Under the pieces are notes generated by a model. That model was not told the DNA's origin and searched no databases. It saw only the letters and a list, made by a program, of their open reading frames with translations. The translations under genes and the position numbers were made by a program. 64,000 nucleotides of DNA from Hermatobates lingyangjiaoensis (Eukaryota; Arthropoda; Insecta; Hemiptera; Hermatobatidae): assembly GCA_026182355.1 (NCBI GenBank), contig JAPFBL010000068.1:3737001-3801000 (forward strand), in the 5' to 3' direction. Shown in pieces: positions 20,470 through 33,938 of the stretch. Each line of letters opens with the position of its first letter. Within the stretch, counting starts at the first letter, position 1.

Positions 20470-23400
20470 ATAGATTATAGATATAGAAGTCGTTCAAAGA
20501 AAAAACACCAGACAATACAAGACATAAATACAATCTACATGTTAGTGCGCCGAGAATAATGTCAATCTATTTTATTAGATAAAGAATGGATTAATGAAAT
20601 AGTTGTAAGGAAAGCATAAAACATTTGGATAGGTGTACATTGTAGTAATGTAGGATAAATAAAAGAAAGAAAATAGAAGGAATAAGAACTGCAAGGTTAT
20701 ACACTGAGATTAGGGGAGACAAATCTGAGCTGATCTTACAATTAGCTAACCCTTTAAACGGGTACTGCAAACCAGAGCATACTTAACAATATAAATATAG
20801 ATATTTTAATTTTAAATGTAATTTTAATTCTAGTTCAAAGTAATAACAATTACCCATATCATGAAATAACCTTCTATCCCTTTTTGTCAAACACTGGCAT
20901 TTTCCACAAGCAGGTTAATTTTCCGGACTACTTTGAGAGACAAGATAAATAAATTGTAAAATGAATAGTTTCATTCTCTTTGTCTCTTGATATTGACTGC
21001 CCACAAAGTAAAGAGGCAATAAAGAATACAGTCGGTAGAACGACAAGACAAGACAAGACTATTACTTACAGAATTTAGAATTGGAATTTGTTCAGAGTAG
21101 ACCTAAAAAGATATCTATTATAAAATAGAGATTAAAACTACTACAATTTGTAACAGAACTATTTTTTTAGTCGAAACTACATTAAAAAATTATTTTACCA
21201 ATTATTACATCAGTATTTATGTATGTATGTTTGTGCTTTATAGAAATCACTCTGACTGAACAGATCGGCATGATAGCTTGTAATTGGCTTTATATGAAAT
21301 CGGAACAGATTAATGGAAAGTTTCATTACGATTGGAAAACTTTTCCCCCAATGCCCCATTTTCCTTTGTTATTTTCTTACACTTGCTCTTTGTTTACATT
21401 TACTAACTGCCACAGACTGCAACAATTCTTCCATTATTGAAAAGTTTTAGTTTAATATTACTCCGTTAAAATATCGAACTGAAATCAATTTTTAGAAAGC
21501 ACAAGCGTAATAAGTGGTTTAGATGATCAAAGAGTTCCAGATAATTTAGTATGTTTACATTGTTAAGACGATTTACTTAATTAAACATCAGAATATTTAA
21601 GAGGGATGCATTTAACTTGCTAAGTCCATCTCGGAGAGATATGTTTCATTCACCTGTACCTTACCATTAAGTGTAATTAGAAACTGTAAAATATTAATAG
21701 TACTGTTAAAAATTAAGCTTTTCCAAACTTATTCTATAAATTTCAATATATTTTAAGTAAACAATGGTAACATAATTCACATCTTCTCGAATGAATTATA
21801 TATGGGTTTAAACAAAATTTAATTCAAACATCTTAAATTTGTTTATCATAAACTTATCAAACCTTTATACAAATATATTACTTTGAGTTGTCTTCCGTTT
21901 TTTTTATGTTAACAATTGTTATTTAAAATGTTCAGGTAATAAATAAGCGTTTTAGCGTTTTCTTTCATAAAGGTATAAGGTTTTATAATGAAAAGATTTA
22001 AAAATTCTTAAGAAATTTATTTTTAACCTAGAACATTTTTGTTAAAAAGAGGTTATATTGGAAACTTTAAGTAAATATATTCGGTGAAGCGGAAGGTACT
22101 AATCATTATTACAAATGAAAGAGTACTAATCATGGCGAGTTACTGAAAAAATGTTTATCCTGCTTCAGTTAGTTTACAACTGAGTCACCTTGGTGTATGT
22201 GTGTTAGTGGGCGTTACTTCTAGTTCACACATATATTGGATTAGAAAGAGCAAAGTAATAAGAATGACCCGAACTACTTGTTCACAAGATCCACTAACTT
22301 TGAAAGAAACCCTAATTCACTTGAAGGAATTTAAACGGAATTCCTCATTAGGAAGGAATGCAATTATGATAAAAACAAGTGGGTTTAATTTAGGATAAAG
22401 CAAAGAAAACGAAGTTTGTGCTGACTGGGGATCAGAGGGACGCTAACTGGTAAAATCTACCCAATGACGAATGGGCTAAGAGGTGAAGCAGTAAATACAC
22501 TCACGCGATCCCATTACGTGTTGCATCTTCTTCCGGCATCCTACTTAAAACTATTTGTTTTCTTATAACGAAATTTCAACTTCGTTCGTTCAAACTTTTA
22601 AAATAATAAATAAAAATTTGAAGAATTTATTTTGACAATTAAATGCTACAGAACTTTATAAAATGGTGGAAAATACATGTTTAAAGGATTTTAAATTCTC
22701 TTGAACCACAAACTGTCACAGACTGAAATAGTCAAATCAAATTCATTACTAAAATGTTTACTTTGAAAACATTATACTTAGTTTCGAATTTTCTATATCG
22801 TTGACATTGTACACTCTTATCAAATATAATAGGCAAAGTCTAGGTGTCTGAGTAAAAGTGCTCCTTGATGCGTGTTTATCCGCACGTCCATTTAATTAGC
22901 TACTAAAACATTACCAAGTATTTGCATCTCTTTCTTATTAAGTCCTTTAATTTCAGTACTAGTCTTCTATATTTTATTACTTATATTTCATGTGATTATT
23001 TATCACTTTGAGTTGAGTGAATTTTTAGAAACTTAAAATATTATTTTCCCAAGCATACCGACCATCGAAGGGGTTTCAAATTGCACACCAAAACTTAAAA
23101 CATTCAAATAACTCCCGTCAAGTGAACTCACTGAAACGGTTATAAACGGTTTAAAACAATCCCCCTCACTCCTTTTCCTTTCACACTCAACAACCAACTC
23201 AAATGGCTTCAGAATGATTCTCCTGCGCGCCCAATCCAGTGTCACCTTCTACTATATTGATCAGCGAGACTGGCATGTCGCTTTTGTTAATCTCAAGTCA
23301 ATTCCAGGACACTGCATCAACAAAACTGTTCTATTATTCAAGTTATTATCCCTTCCTCCATCGTAACACAAACATACAAATTGCACGTAATAAATATTGT

Positions 23401-26280
23401 AAAATCTTTCAATAATTCCATCTTAAGAGAAAATTCTTCCATTAAGGGAAGATTTCCTACAATAAATTTCACATTCTGTTCATAAAGCAGAACTAATCCT
23501 ACAGAGGATATTTCAAACGTTCAATCTAATCCACTCACAACCAACGTAATCCTCTCATAATTCCCTTCTGATCCCCCTCGGCCATTTCTAAAGACTTAAT
23601 TTTATAATTCAATTTACTCCAACTTTATTTTAAATTTTATTTAATTTTTCTATCCAATACAAAGAAAATGGTATACCTCTTCTGTAGATACTAATTTAAA
23701 GATTTCATATTTAAAAAATAATTCCTAGGGGATTATTGAATCCAAATCTTAAAAATATCTTAATCATGAATCTGTTGTACTCGACCGAACTCAGGGTTTA
23801 ACTACCATCATATTTTCTTAAGCATTAACCACAATTATAGTTTCTTTACCTATAGAGCACAATTGTGCAGCCTTCTAATTTGAAAACAATTTCAGTTGTA
23901 TACCATAATATTGTAGACAGCGCTTTTAAGAATGGACACTGGAAAACGCTCGTAAATTAGGATGATTGCTGCAAACCTCTCTACTTGTCTCAGTGTAACC
24001 CAGTAGTTACACGTCAAGGTGGACGTCAATTAGAATTATGGGGAACCTACTTTAAGTTGAGGGTCCTCATTTTTTCTTGACTCAAGGCTACTAGAAAAGG
24101 GATGTTTAACTAATATTTGACCAATGAACAAGTTCAGAACAGAGAAATTTACACCTACGGAGGCGGATTAGGCTTTGATCCCCTATCCTTCACACACAGA
24201 AACACACATTTAATTAACGACAACCGAAATATCCCCTTGTCACAGCACCTTGTAATTCTGATTATGTCTGTTAAATTAGAAAGAATTACCAATACTTTCA
24301 AACAATGTTTGTTTAATAAAACAAAATTAATCGTTAAAAGAAAACAATCCTTTGATTTTAAACATGTAATAATTCATTGTTAGGGAATCAATCAAAATGT
24401 ACCCTTCAATTGCTAGCTTTGTTATGTTATATAACACAGAACAGTATTTTCCAAGGATACGAAGCATCCATTATTACAGAGTGCTGTGCGCAGTTGTGCA
24501 CGGTATTCTTGCCATATCTTATTCCTTTTCAACACCTGAAGACAGTGTATTTTCCGCACTGAATTATGAAATGAAAGCAAGAAGTTATTATTTAGTATCC
24601 ATTTCATCTTAGACATTAGTGCGCCATACGGTTTATTCTACCCCAGGAAATCAAACCGCCCGTACTTTTGTGAGCAGGGACCTTAACGAGAATGACCTTA
24701 AGGAGTTTACCGCCTTTTCAGAAAGGAGGATACAATATTTATTTGACAAAAACTTTAAAAAAAAAAATCTGGGGTCACCAAAATTTCAACCTCAGTTTGA
24801 ATCTAAAGGTAAGCACGCTAGAAACTTAACTCCCAGAACCTCATAATATATGATGAGTCCAAGGTTAATTCTTCAAAAACATTGATGTCAGTAAATATTT
24901 TCAAATTGATTTAATAACCGATAAATATTTATTAAACTGAAAAATCATTATTTTTGACATAATTCATTTAGTCTATGAATTAAACTGATAATTAATTATT
25001 TTTGACAATGGGATTAATAAATCATTCAAAAATACTGATTTCAGGAGTTCAGTGATACCTTAAATATGAAACCTGTGTATATGACAAATTCTAGATACGA
25101 AGCAGACCACCAAGCTTTTCCATTCCATTTTAAGAAAAAAATCCATATATTTTATTTTAACTATGAAGTATATAAAAAACACAAAAAGAGTAGTAGAAAT
25201 TAAATTAGGGAAAATGCCGGTGTTTTATTTAGTGTACGGTTATAATTAAGCACTGAATTTTAATTAAATATGATTCTTTAAAGTTACTAGGATTTCTCCC
25301 ATTTGTGAAAACTTCGTTCACCTCATCTTCACCCTCCGCCACATCCGTTTTGCTCAAAGATATAGTTCTACTTATTCGTAACTCCATTGTATTATTATTT
25401 TCAATGCTTTTATTATTTTATAAACATTTATTTAAATTATTATGTCTTTAATGATCATACAATATTTCTTTGAAGTTTTTAAAATATTCAAAATTTATAT
25501 GGTTGATTATAGAGGAGGCGGAGGGTTGGATTAGTTAACAGAAATGTTAACATGCCCCATTTATGTGAAAACATCAGGATACAAAATACTTTTAGTTAGT
25601 CATCCAGTTTGTATCGATTTGATAAAAACTTCTTATCGTAACTACATTATTTATTTTATTTATTATGACTCACAATAAAAACAGACTTTAAATCAATATG
25701 AGAATACCCCAGTTCTTGCTCAGAACAACAATATCCCTGTATCGATAAAACAGACTAACACAAGATTTTATGGATTCTTTCCTTCCGGTCTCCTTTTTAA
25801 ATTTATATCTGTCAGAATCTTGAAAACATATGGACCCTTAAAGTCCTTTCAGATAGTAAATCGTATAAAACAAAACAAAGATAAAAAATTCCAAATCCAT
25901 CTAAATAAATAATGAATATAAAAGAGAATACACAAACATACCAACTTCTCTGAATACTAAGTAATATGAATACAAACTTCAGCACTCCATATGCATACAG
26001 AACAAAAATATTCATACCTTTTTTCAATTATTTATAACTTCTCGGCTACCATACATGTCAATGACAGTTACATAAAAACTAGTATACACGTTTATATTAG
26101 TATTAAACATATTTAAATCAAATCATTTTTCATATTCAACAATTCTTTAATAATTGTAAACCAGACATACTGTCCTGACATCTTCTACACATTTTTTTCC
26201 TATGATAACTCGAATTCAAAAACCTATAAAATTTAAAAATAAATACATTAACAGTTTCTATTTTTATTAAACATAAATTT
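20470..26280. other. long AT-rich stretch without a recognised gene
   Basis: Frames of 60-90 codons occur (for example 23033-23245 minus, 24397-24612 plus, 24619-24846 plus) but none has a motif I recognise. The 24397-24846 region has two adjacent frames separated by a stop, with no clear splice sites. Confidence 0.45.
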
Positions 26281-26284
26281 AATT

Positions 26285-26900
26285 TTGAGCTGCTCTCCAA
26301 ATGCTAGACGCTATTTACTCGGGCTTCTTAGATCCCTGTCTATACTGATGGGTCAGATATTGCGGATAGTTATGGAGCTGTCTATTTTTTACCTATCACA
26401 AAATTTTAACTGTGAAGGTAACGCTTGTTTGTCAGTCGGCTACACAAAGCAGGTGGTTTTTCTAGCAGACTGCTGCCTTCCACGGAATCCACGAAGAAGA
26501 ATAAACGCGAGATTACTTAACCTACAAACAGTTATGGAAATTCACCTCCAATGGGTTCGCGACACTAGAATATCTATGAAAAGGAACGTGCTGACAGTCT
26601 TGAAGAAGATTTCTTCTAAGCTCAGTCTACCCCACTTCTATCAGACTTGGTGATTTCAACCTGATTTTGACCACCATTAAAAAAGCCCACTCCTGAAAGG
26701 CATGTGATGAACTTCATCAATGGTCATTCGGATATGTCGCCTTAGCCACATTCAGGATGGCTATATACCATGACTCCCTCCAGGGCCACTTATACAGATT
26801 AGACACTACCAGCACGCACCTTGAAGACCGACACAAGAGACGTACCAGGACAGGCACTGTTACATTGGATGACAGGTCTGAGTGAATGAATGAATAAGTT
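26285..26900 (+). pseudogene. LINE 3' relic: RNase H domain and C-terminal region
   Basis: Near 26339 one frame reads YTDGSDIADSYGAVYF, matching the start of the RNase H domain of LINE polyproteins (YTDGS with the first catalytic aspartate). About 200 bases on, QWVRDTRISMKRNVLTVLKK follows the spacing of the domain's end, W-V-P-G-H-x-G-I-x-G-N-E-x-A-D, with many substitutions. Downstream (26745-26790), FRMAIYHDSLQGHLYRL matches the post-RNase H block of Jockey-like LINEs (FRLxTGHDxLxxHLxRI). The reading frame changes between these blocks. The relic ends near an ATGAATGAATAA tail. Reverse transcriptase and endonuclease are not present. Family level (Jockey/CR1-like) is inferred. Confidence 0.6.
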
Positions 26901-26904
26901 TTTA

Positions 26905-28080
26905 ACTTATTGAGAATAAAGAGCAGATGTTTAATTCTGACTTATCATTTGACTTTAAACACCTATTAACGTAAAATCTAAATTAACTAAATATTGTTAA
27001 CCAAAAGAGATGGTGCAAGCAATATAAAATGGTATGATTGCCTTTAGTAGTCTAAGGAACATCAATTATTAACTTTCGTGTCCTATAATAAAAGTTTGTA
27101 ATAAATATCCATATCATATTAAATACAAAATAAGTTTATAATGGACAAGAAAAAACTCAATAGTTTAAAAGAGCAATTACATTTTAAAAATCTCAATATT
27201 TATAAAACTTCTTGAAGATATTAAAAAAGGTTCATTAAGTTTTTAAATTAAATTTTAAAAGTAAGTTTGAATGTAAACAAGCTGAAAAAAAGGATAATAA
27301 TAAGGATCCTTTACGTGATCTGTATTAAGGACCAATTTGGTTTTTTCATCCAATCTCAAGTGATAGTAAATTTCCCCTAAACAATTTTTACAACTACTTC
27401 GTAATTGATATATAAAAATAAGGCGGCTCTTCAGTTAAGTACAGGTCCGATTGATTTTCTTTTTAATTATTTCAAAACATACAATTTTTAAATAACAATT
27501 GAAAAAGCGTATATGCAACAATACAACAGGATTTATGAGAGATAAAATAGGACCAGAAGTTTAACAACTATATTTGGAGAACTCTTCAGATCTCTGGGAT
27601 TAAAATATCAACCCTTGAAACTAGTCATCTTATTCTAATATTTGGTACCATACATTGCTATGAATCTTTGCTCTCTACAAGAGTATCGTAAAGTTGAAAC
27701 ACAATTCATACGAAATATTTTAGTTAAGCGATTACAAACAGCCTTTTAGGTTCTCCGTTAAATGTTTGTTCAATTTGAAGAAATATTTTTTTTGTAATTT
27801 TCTTTACATTTTTAATATTATGAAATAAAATTTTGTATTTTCTTTACCATTTTTATATATTATGATAATAGTAATAATAATAATATATAATAATAATAGT
27901 AATAAAAGAATAATGTTTAAGATACACAGCTCGTTCTATTTTAATAAGTATGTTTTAGACTTGAGCTTTCCCACTCTTTTTGTTAGGCGTACCTCTTTGT
28001 AACATACTTGAATGACAAGGATCTTTATTAAATATGTAATAATAGAAAATGGAAATACACTGAAACATTATATCCAGATC
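26905..28080. other. AT-rich DNA with (TAATAA)n patches
   Basis: Simple TAATAATAG-type repeats occur near 27865-27905. No coding signal was seen. Confidence 0.5.
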
Positions 28081-28084
28081 TGAA

Positions 28085-28220
28085 ATGAAATATATTCAGA
28101 AATGGAACTAAGATACTTCAGTCAAAGCACTAGTCTTCAAAACGATCACATTGAAAAGCTGGAGTGTGACTGAAGACTTGTTTTTTGATCCAATGATCTT
28201 AGTCCCATCTCTGAATTTCT
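28085..28220. repeat. degenerate inverted pair related to the hammerhead-motif repeats
   Basis: The left arm on the minus strand and right arm on the plus strand share CTGAAGAC, a GATCTTAGT- or TATCTTAGT-like block and CATCTCTGAATTTC/CATTTCTGAATAT. Outward of the motif the sequence resembles that of palindrome 1 (6189-6400). Stem II is no longer recognisable. Confidence 0.4.
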
Positions 28221-28879
28221 TAGTGTGGGTTACACTATGATTTTTTATTCCAATATATACTGTGTAAACTTGTTATATAAAGATAATTTAAAGCTTACAT
28301 TATTCGTTATATGTATTAAATAAAAAATCAAATGGCATCTAATTTTAATATTACGATAGTAAATATTAATAATAATAATTAAAAAACGAATTTATTTTTT
28401 TACAAAAAAAATGTGTGGATGATATGTTTGGGTTATCATGCGCTTGTTTCCTCCATTACATATTAGTTCCAATCACCCTCTACATCAGGGTTCTGACGTC
28501 TCTCTTTCTACCAGTGCTGCAGATAAGCAGTGTTACGAAACGTTGTGACGACAGATTCATTCACTTAGTCATATTTATTTTTTCTAAAGAGACAACTAGA
28601 TATTATTACTCACCATTTCTGGTCAAAATTATACGCAAGATTTTTTAAGGGACTTTTAGTGGATTTCTAATAAAATATAAATTTATGAGCTAAATTATTT
28701 AAGCTGTCTAGATTTGTTTTTCATATAATCTAAACGACCACACATGTAGTCCTGGTTCTGTAAGAATATTAAAGGGAAATATGTATACTTGTTGACTGTG
28801 CACAGCGGGCCACAGAATAATTAATTAAGAAAAACAGTAGATGGAGTGCTATTAATGTATGTCAGTTTGATTGATGTGT

Positions 28880-29125
28880 AATCTAAATTGAATTGAATTT
28901 CTCCTTCACGAATGTTGATTTGGATAAAAGTGCGCGTGGAAAGTCAATGCATGCGTCGACAGGTGTAATCAATTGGTTTGACACTCATCTCAAATGACTG
29001 ACAAGCCAGGAGAAGGAGGGAATTGATTCAGCCGGTCTGAGGCACTAATCGAGTTGGCCGCCATTCAGGCGAGTAGTAAATGGGAAGCCTTTGCCTACGT
29101 GCTGGCTCCCTTCGCTTAATGCCTT
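28880..29125. promoter_or_regulatory. candidate conserved non-coding block (homeodomain/TALE sites)
   Basis: This GC-balanced block contains many short sites typical of developmental enhancers: TGATTGATG, GTAATCAATTGG, TGACAAG, CAGGTG (E-box), ACTAATCGAG and a terminal GATTAATCAATCATC (PBX/Extradenticle-type TGATTNAT sites). The first 29 bases of AT repeats end abruptly where it starts. Whether it is conserved cannot be judged without an alignment. Function is inferred from site density only. Confidence 0.3.
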
Positions 29126-29349
29126 TTCTGATTAATCAATCATCTAGATTATATCGGCAGAATCTTGAACAAGACCTCCATCTTGATCTGCTTAACTTCT
29201 GCCAATAGACAGATCCGTAAGCCTACCATCAGAAACCTTTCCCTGCACGAGAGATCACATACTAACTTATAATTACGAGTCCACAAATACTTAACTGTTT
29301 TTATCATATTAATATAATTGACACTCCACATGCATTGCTCTTTTTGTCC

Positions 29350-29517
29350 AGGTCATTATGCCATATCCTATAAAACAGTGGGACATGGTACAATACTGTA
29401 TGTGAGAGGAGATCCCATGTGCCACGGCAAATTGTCCTATTTGACACATTTACTTGTAAAAAACATTCCATTACAAAGAGTGTATGTTATCTTTGATTGT
29501 GTATACTTGCTTGCAAC
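29350..29517 (+). repeat. diverged direct repeat, copy 1
   Basis: It shares AGGTCATTATG, TGTGAGAGG, CACGGCAAATTGTCC, CATTTACTTGTAAAAAACA and a TTGCAA end with copy 2 at 30065-30244. Divergence between the copies is substantial. A 67-codon frame here is a by-product. Confidence 0.75.
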
Positions 29518-30064
29518 TTAGAAAACAGGTCAATTTTAGTAAATACTGCATAAAACAATACAGTTTTACACCATATAAATAAAATGAACTTTACTCAAAT
29601 GTCATTTATTTAAAACAGTACCATATTTTACACAAGTGCCGGGTACAATTTAAAGTTCTGGAAAGAATACCATATTACTAAGGGACTACTCAGTTATATT
29701 AGCAGAACTAGCTACAAACTTGGGATGCTGTGATGCAAGCATCAGTAGTACTAGAGGTTAGTATTAACTTGTTATTCGATTTGATCCTGCAATTAGATTT
29801 TCTTTAAGGCACCCTGGTATTTTTTTGAATATCCTGGATTCATGAAATACAGCAGATGTAGTTCTCCTACAAATTATAATCTAATGTAATTGTGTTAACA
29901 CACAAGGCTGTGACGTGCGTGTCCTCACGTCTGGGCACGCCTCCCTCGTATTGATCCCACTGTTTGTTTATGGTCCCATTTATGAGATTAATCCTTTTAA
30001 TAATCACTCCACCCTTATGGCTCCACATATTAATTTCAAATCAATAGCTAATTTAGTTAAGTCT

Positions 30065-30244
30065 AGGTCATTATGACCTGTCCTACAAATCAGTGCGGCA
30101 AAGCACAATACAGCCTGTGAGAGGTGATTTCACGTGCAACGGCAAATTGTCCGATTTCATACATTTACTTGTAAAAAACAGTCCATTACTAAAAAGGGTA
30201 GGCTGTCTTTATATGTTATATGCTTGTATAAGCATGCTTGCAAT
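30065..30244 (+). repeat. diverged direct repeat, copy 2
   Basis: This is the second copy of the repeat at 29350, in the same orientation about 715 bases downstream. The two flank a block of more balanced composition (29895-30015). No terminal motif identifies the family; a pair of LTR-like ends is possible but neither has TG...CA boundaries that I can fix. Confidence 0.75.
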
Positions 30245-30249
30245 AATCG

Positions 30250-33109
30250 AGACCTAGTGCTCAAACTGTAGACCACTGCAAATTCTAAAAATGAATTGAA
30301 TTACTGGAGCAAACGTGAGTCAGACTTGATATTAGCAGATATACTGCAATTAAAGAAATTACTTCCAAATACTCTAGAAGCCCTAATCTCGCCCGTATGT
30401 CATGTGAACGCGAAACTAATAGTGTGCACCACCCTCTGCTTCATATGAGCATCAAAAAATAATGATAATTAATTTGATGATTTTTTTGTTTGGAACACTG
30501 ATATACATGTTGTCATTTAAATATGGTAGAGTATTTCCCTTAACTCAAGTGAATTAAAATTTAATAGGCTTAAAATATCAATAACAAAATAATAAAATCC
30601 ATAATAACAGATAACAGCTTGCCTATGGATTTATGACTATACGAGTGACTTAGAAAAAAAAAACTTTTAACACTTACTATCAATTAATTTATATTTCTTA
30701 ATTGCAGCAATAGAATCAAATATAAATATATGAAATATTACCATTACAGAATACAAAAAAGTTCAGTGAAGTACCTAAATCACTAACAGGTGAATATCAA
30801 TTGTAAACATATAACACACGCAAATCTACACTTGCAGAGTTATTTTTAAAATTTTGGAGGCTTAGACGACATGTGAGAGAAAAATACTTCGAATAAAAGT
30901 TGTATCGAAGTCATTTGTAATGAACTATGTATTTTCAGATTTCGTTAAGTCTTTTGCTCTTAAAATGAAAGGATCATACGTATGTTGATACACAGATACC
31001 TACAAGATTACTGACGTTAAACAACACTGGGCGTGGTTACCATTTGGATGGGTGATATAGCATGCCGTTCAGCCTATATTAATATAACTCCCCATAGTAA
31101 ATTGTCGAAATTGAAATGAAACACACCTTTGTTTCTTGGGTGTAAACCTACGGCAGTGAACATTATAATTTAAAAAAACATCTAGAAAAAAATATTTCTC
31201 AAATATTTTAACCGGAATATTTTGTTATCATTTTGTACGCATTTTAACGCTTTTACAAAATTAGGCATAGACACTATCCGATAAGTCTCAGTAAGGGATT
31301 AATAAGACCTCTACCGTTTATTGGTAGCTCATACAGAGACAGCACAGTACTGGCAGTTAAAGATATCGCATAGTGGAAGTAATGCGAAATTTTATAGGAA
31401 AACCGTACCTCTCTGACCTCTTAATAACTTCAATTTATACTAACAATACAAATTTTATATTTCCATAAAAAACATTTAATTTATATTACATTTTATATTA
31501 AATATAAATTTTACATTTTACAACACTAAAAAGAAACATTCAGTTCAAAGTAGCCTGGTAAATGTAGTTTCAGAATATATAGGTTACGTGGGATCTATCT
31601 CTAAAGCCCCAGGAAGAGTTTGATATCAAACAAACAGTGCAACTTATTACATTAGATGTAATTGTTCGATTCAATGAGTTTCATTCAGCACTAGTAGCTA
31701 CTCCATAGAATTCATTAAGAAAATGATATGCTATTTGATGCCATATCTAAAATGATCAAGTTAATCTGTATGCTTGTTTGTATCTTATGGCAGCCCTATG
31801 TTTTTAGAGACAGACAGACCCACAAAAGCATATGCATTCTAAAACTGCATCAAACAGGCCGCTTAGCCAGTTAATTAAATTATCGACTTACTTAAGTTAA
31901 TATCTTAAAAACCAGTCAACATTTGTTTTTAATCCTTCTTTGTAAAATTATCTGACCTGGAAGGAAAATGAAACTTACATTAAATATATATTTCTACCCA
32001 AAAGCAATGATAATTTAAGCATTGTCCCACGAGATTTCATTGCAATTGAAACAAGTAAGAGAAGATAGCGTATCGGACAGATGTGGTCCTCAAAGATCAG
32101 AAGTCAGCCACTTCTGTCCGCCTACGTAAATAGATCTGACTGATTCCATTAATAATATTATTCAATGGTTCTTCTAATCTCAATTATTCATGAATAATAG
32201 TTTGATTTTTTTCTGATATCGTAAAGATAATTACATTTTCACTTCAATCGGAAAAATGGAAATTCAATTAGAAATACATTAAACAAATATATTCAATTAA
32301 GTTGACTGTCAATGTCTTTGATCACTGTGAGTAAAGTTGAGTGCAAACTACTCCCGTTACTTAGGATTTGGAGCCGTATATATTAAAAAACACGGCATTG
32401 TAAGTAATCACCACCCCTTTACTTTTAACTGGAAAACAACCTTTATAAAGAGAGGAAGAATAAAGTTTGCTCGATTTAAAACATACCGTCTTACCACTTC
32501 TTTATTGAGCTGCCCCACGGGTACGAGTCTACGAATACTTTCTGAATTGCTGCCAATAAGGAAGTCGTCAGTTTCACTTTATCTGTCAGTTTCACATTTT
32601 CCAAGTAGTTTTCAAACTTTGTTTATTAAACAAAAAATTATATTAGTCATGATCTACGACCAAAGGGAATAGTAAAAAAGTTATTTTTGGTTTGGTTTAA
32701 GTCTCAATAAATTTAAGCAGCCAGCTATTTTAAACTCAAATCGGGGAATTCAACTGATTTGTAATTTTTTTTTTGAAATTGGTAAAGCTATACTAAATTT
32801 ATTCGGCATTCGGGTGGAAACGTGCAACCGAATCATCTAGTGTTGGCGTTGAAACATGCGGTGTTTAACACAGGTGCTGAGAAGGTCTTCACACCTGTCC
32901 TCCATTTGCTATGTCAACTAAACCTACCCCGAGACCTATTTTTAAACTAAATACTATAAAAAACGAATTCTTCAATCCTAATATATTTTAAAACCCGATG
33001 TTCCCATCTTAGGTTGTGTTAATTTCAAAGAGAAAATAAACATGTTTGAGGCGTTGTTATAAGGTGTTCACCAAAGAAGGGAGTCATGGAGAACAAGAGT
33101 GAAGAATCT

Positions 33110-33110
<1 letters not shown>
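30250..33110. other. no gene recognised
   Basis: A 111-codon frame at 32337-32672 shows no known domain. The rest is AT-rich, without repeats that I could pair. Confidence 0.45.

Positions 33111-33113
<3 letters not shown>

Positions 33114-33178
<65 letters not shown>
33114..33178 (+). repeat. (GA)n microsatellite
   Basis: About 65 bases of uninterrupted GA repeats lie at the start of a purine-rich stretch that runs to roughly 33430. A minus-strand frame of 88 codons just downstream is a by-product of purine skew. Confidence 0.95.
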
Positions 33179-33181
<3 letters not shown>

Positions 33182-33689
33182 ATCAATAAAATATACAAGC
33201 AAGAGACAAGGGAGGAGGGAGGAATAAAGGAAGTAGGCGACAGGGTATGTGTAGGCCTGAGTTGGACAGTCGGAAAAAGAATATAAAAAGATTATTATAT
33301 CTAATCGAGAGAGAGACAGAGAGTAGAAATAGGCATAAAAATCGGAAAGTGAGATAAGAGAGAGCCAGTGAAAGACAGAGTACCATAAAGAGTGTCCTTA
33401 AGTGTGTATCATTTGAGTGAAAGATATGACAGGGAAGATCGGTGTTCATGAATGTGATTTCATGTAACAGATAGAGTACGAAAGCATTCTAAATAGAATA
33501 TGATTACTTTCACCTACTAATGAACGAACGATTAAATGAAAATTAATATATTTTATATTTCAGACAAACTTCTAAAAACGACATGGAACAGTAAATGTCT
33601 TTCAAATACATCCAATACCATTATCCAATATACCTAGTAATATATTATATAATCAGTCATAACATTAGGCTAAGCTAAGAAAGTCGTTA

Positions 33690-33850
33690 ACAATGAATCA
33701 TATATATATATATATTTATATAAATACGAATTTTTTTACTAGAATAATTTAAAAATTAATTCACCATAATTACTTGTTATAATATATATATATATAAAGA
33801 TTTCACATAAACATCTGAAATAACAATCAATGATCAAATCACAATATGAA
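33690..33850 (+). repeat. (TA)n plus shared tail of the hammerhead-motif repeats
   Basis: Two TATATATA tracts (33700-33720 and 33782-33797) precede AAAGATTTCACATAAACATC, TGAAATAACAATCAATGATC and AAATCACAATATGAAA. The same tail, with CACGTGAA in place of CATCTGAA, occurs at 40985-41045 and 41800-41870. Confidence 0.7.
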
Positions 33851-33938
33851 AATATATTTATGACGTCCTCAGGGCTAAAACATTGATCCATGCAGCACAA
33901 TTATCACAACTATATAAGGTCTATTATTTGCTATTATA

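Noticed and set aside
26285..26653. 122-codon open frame taken as a gene
   Set aside because: The frame runs across a LINE relic; the recognisable RNase H blocks are in more than one frame, so the open frame as such is fortuitous.
29350..30244. LTR retrotransposon with two LTRs
   Set aside because: No TG...CA boundaries, primer-binding site or polypurine tract could be placed, and the internal part is only about 550 bp with no coding.
33183..33449. 88-codon minus-strand frame rich in S, L and F
   Set aside because: It is the complement of the purine-rich stretch downstream of the (GA)n array; composition alone explains it.
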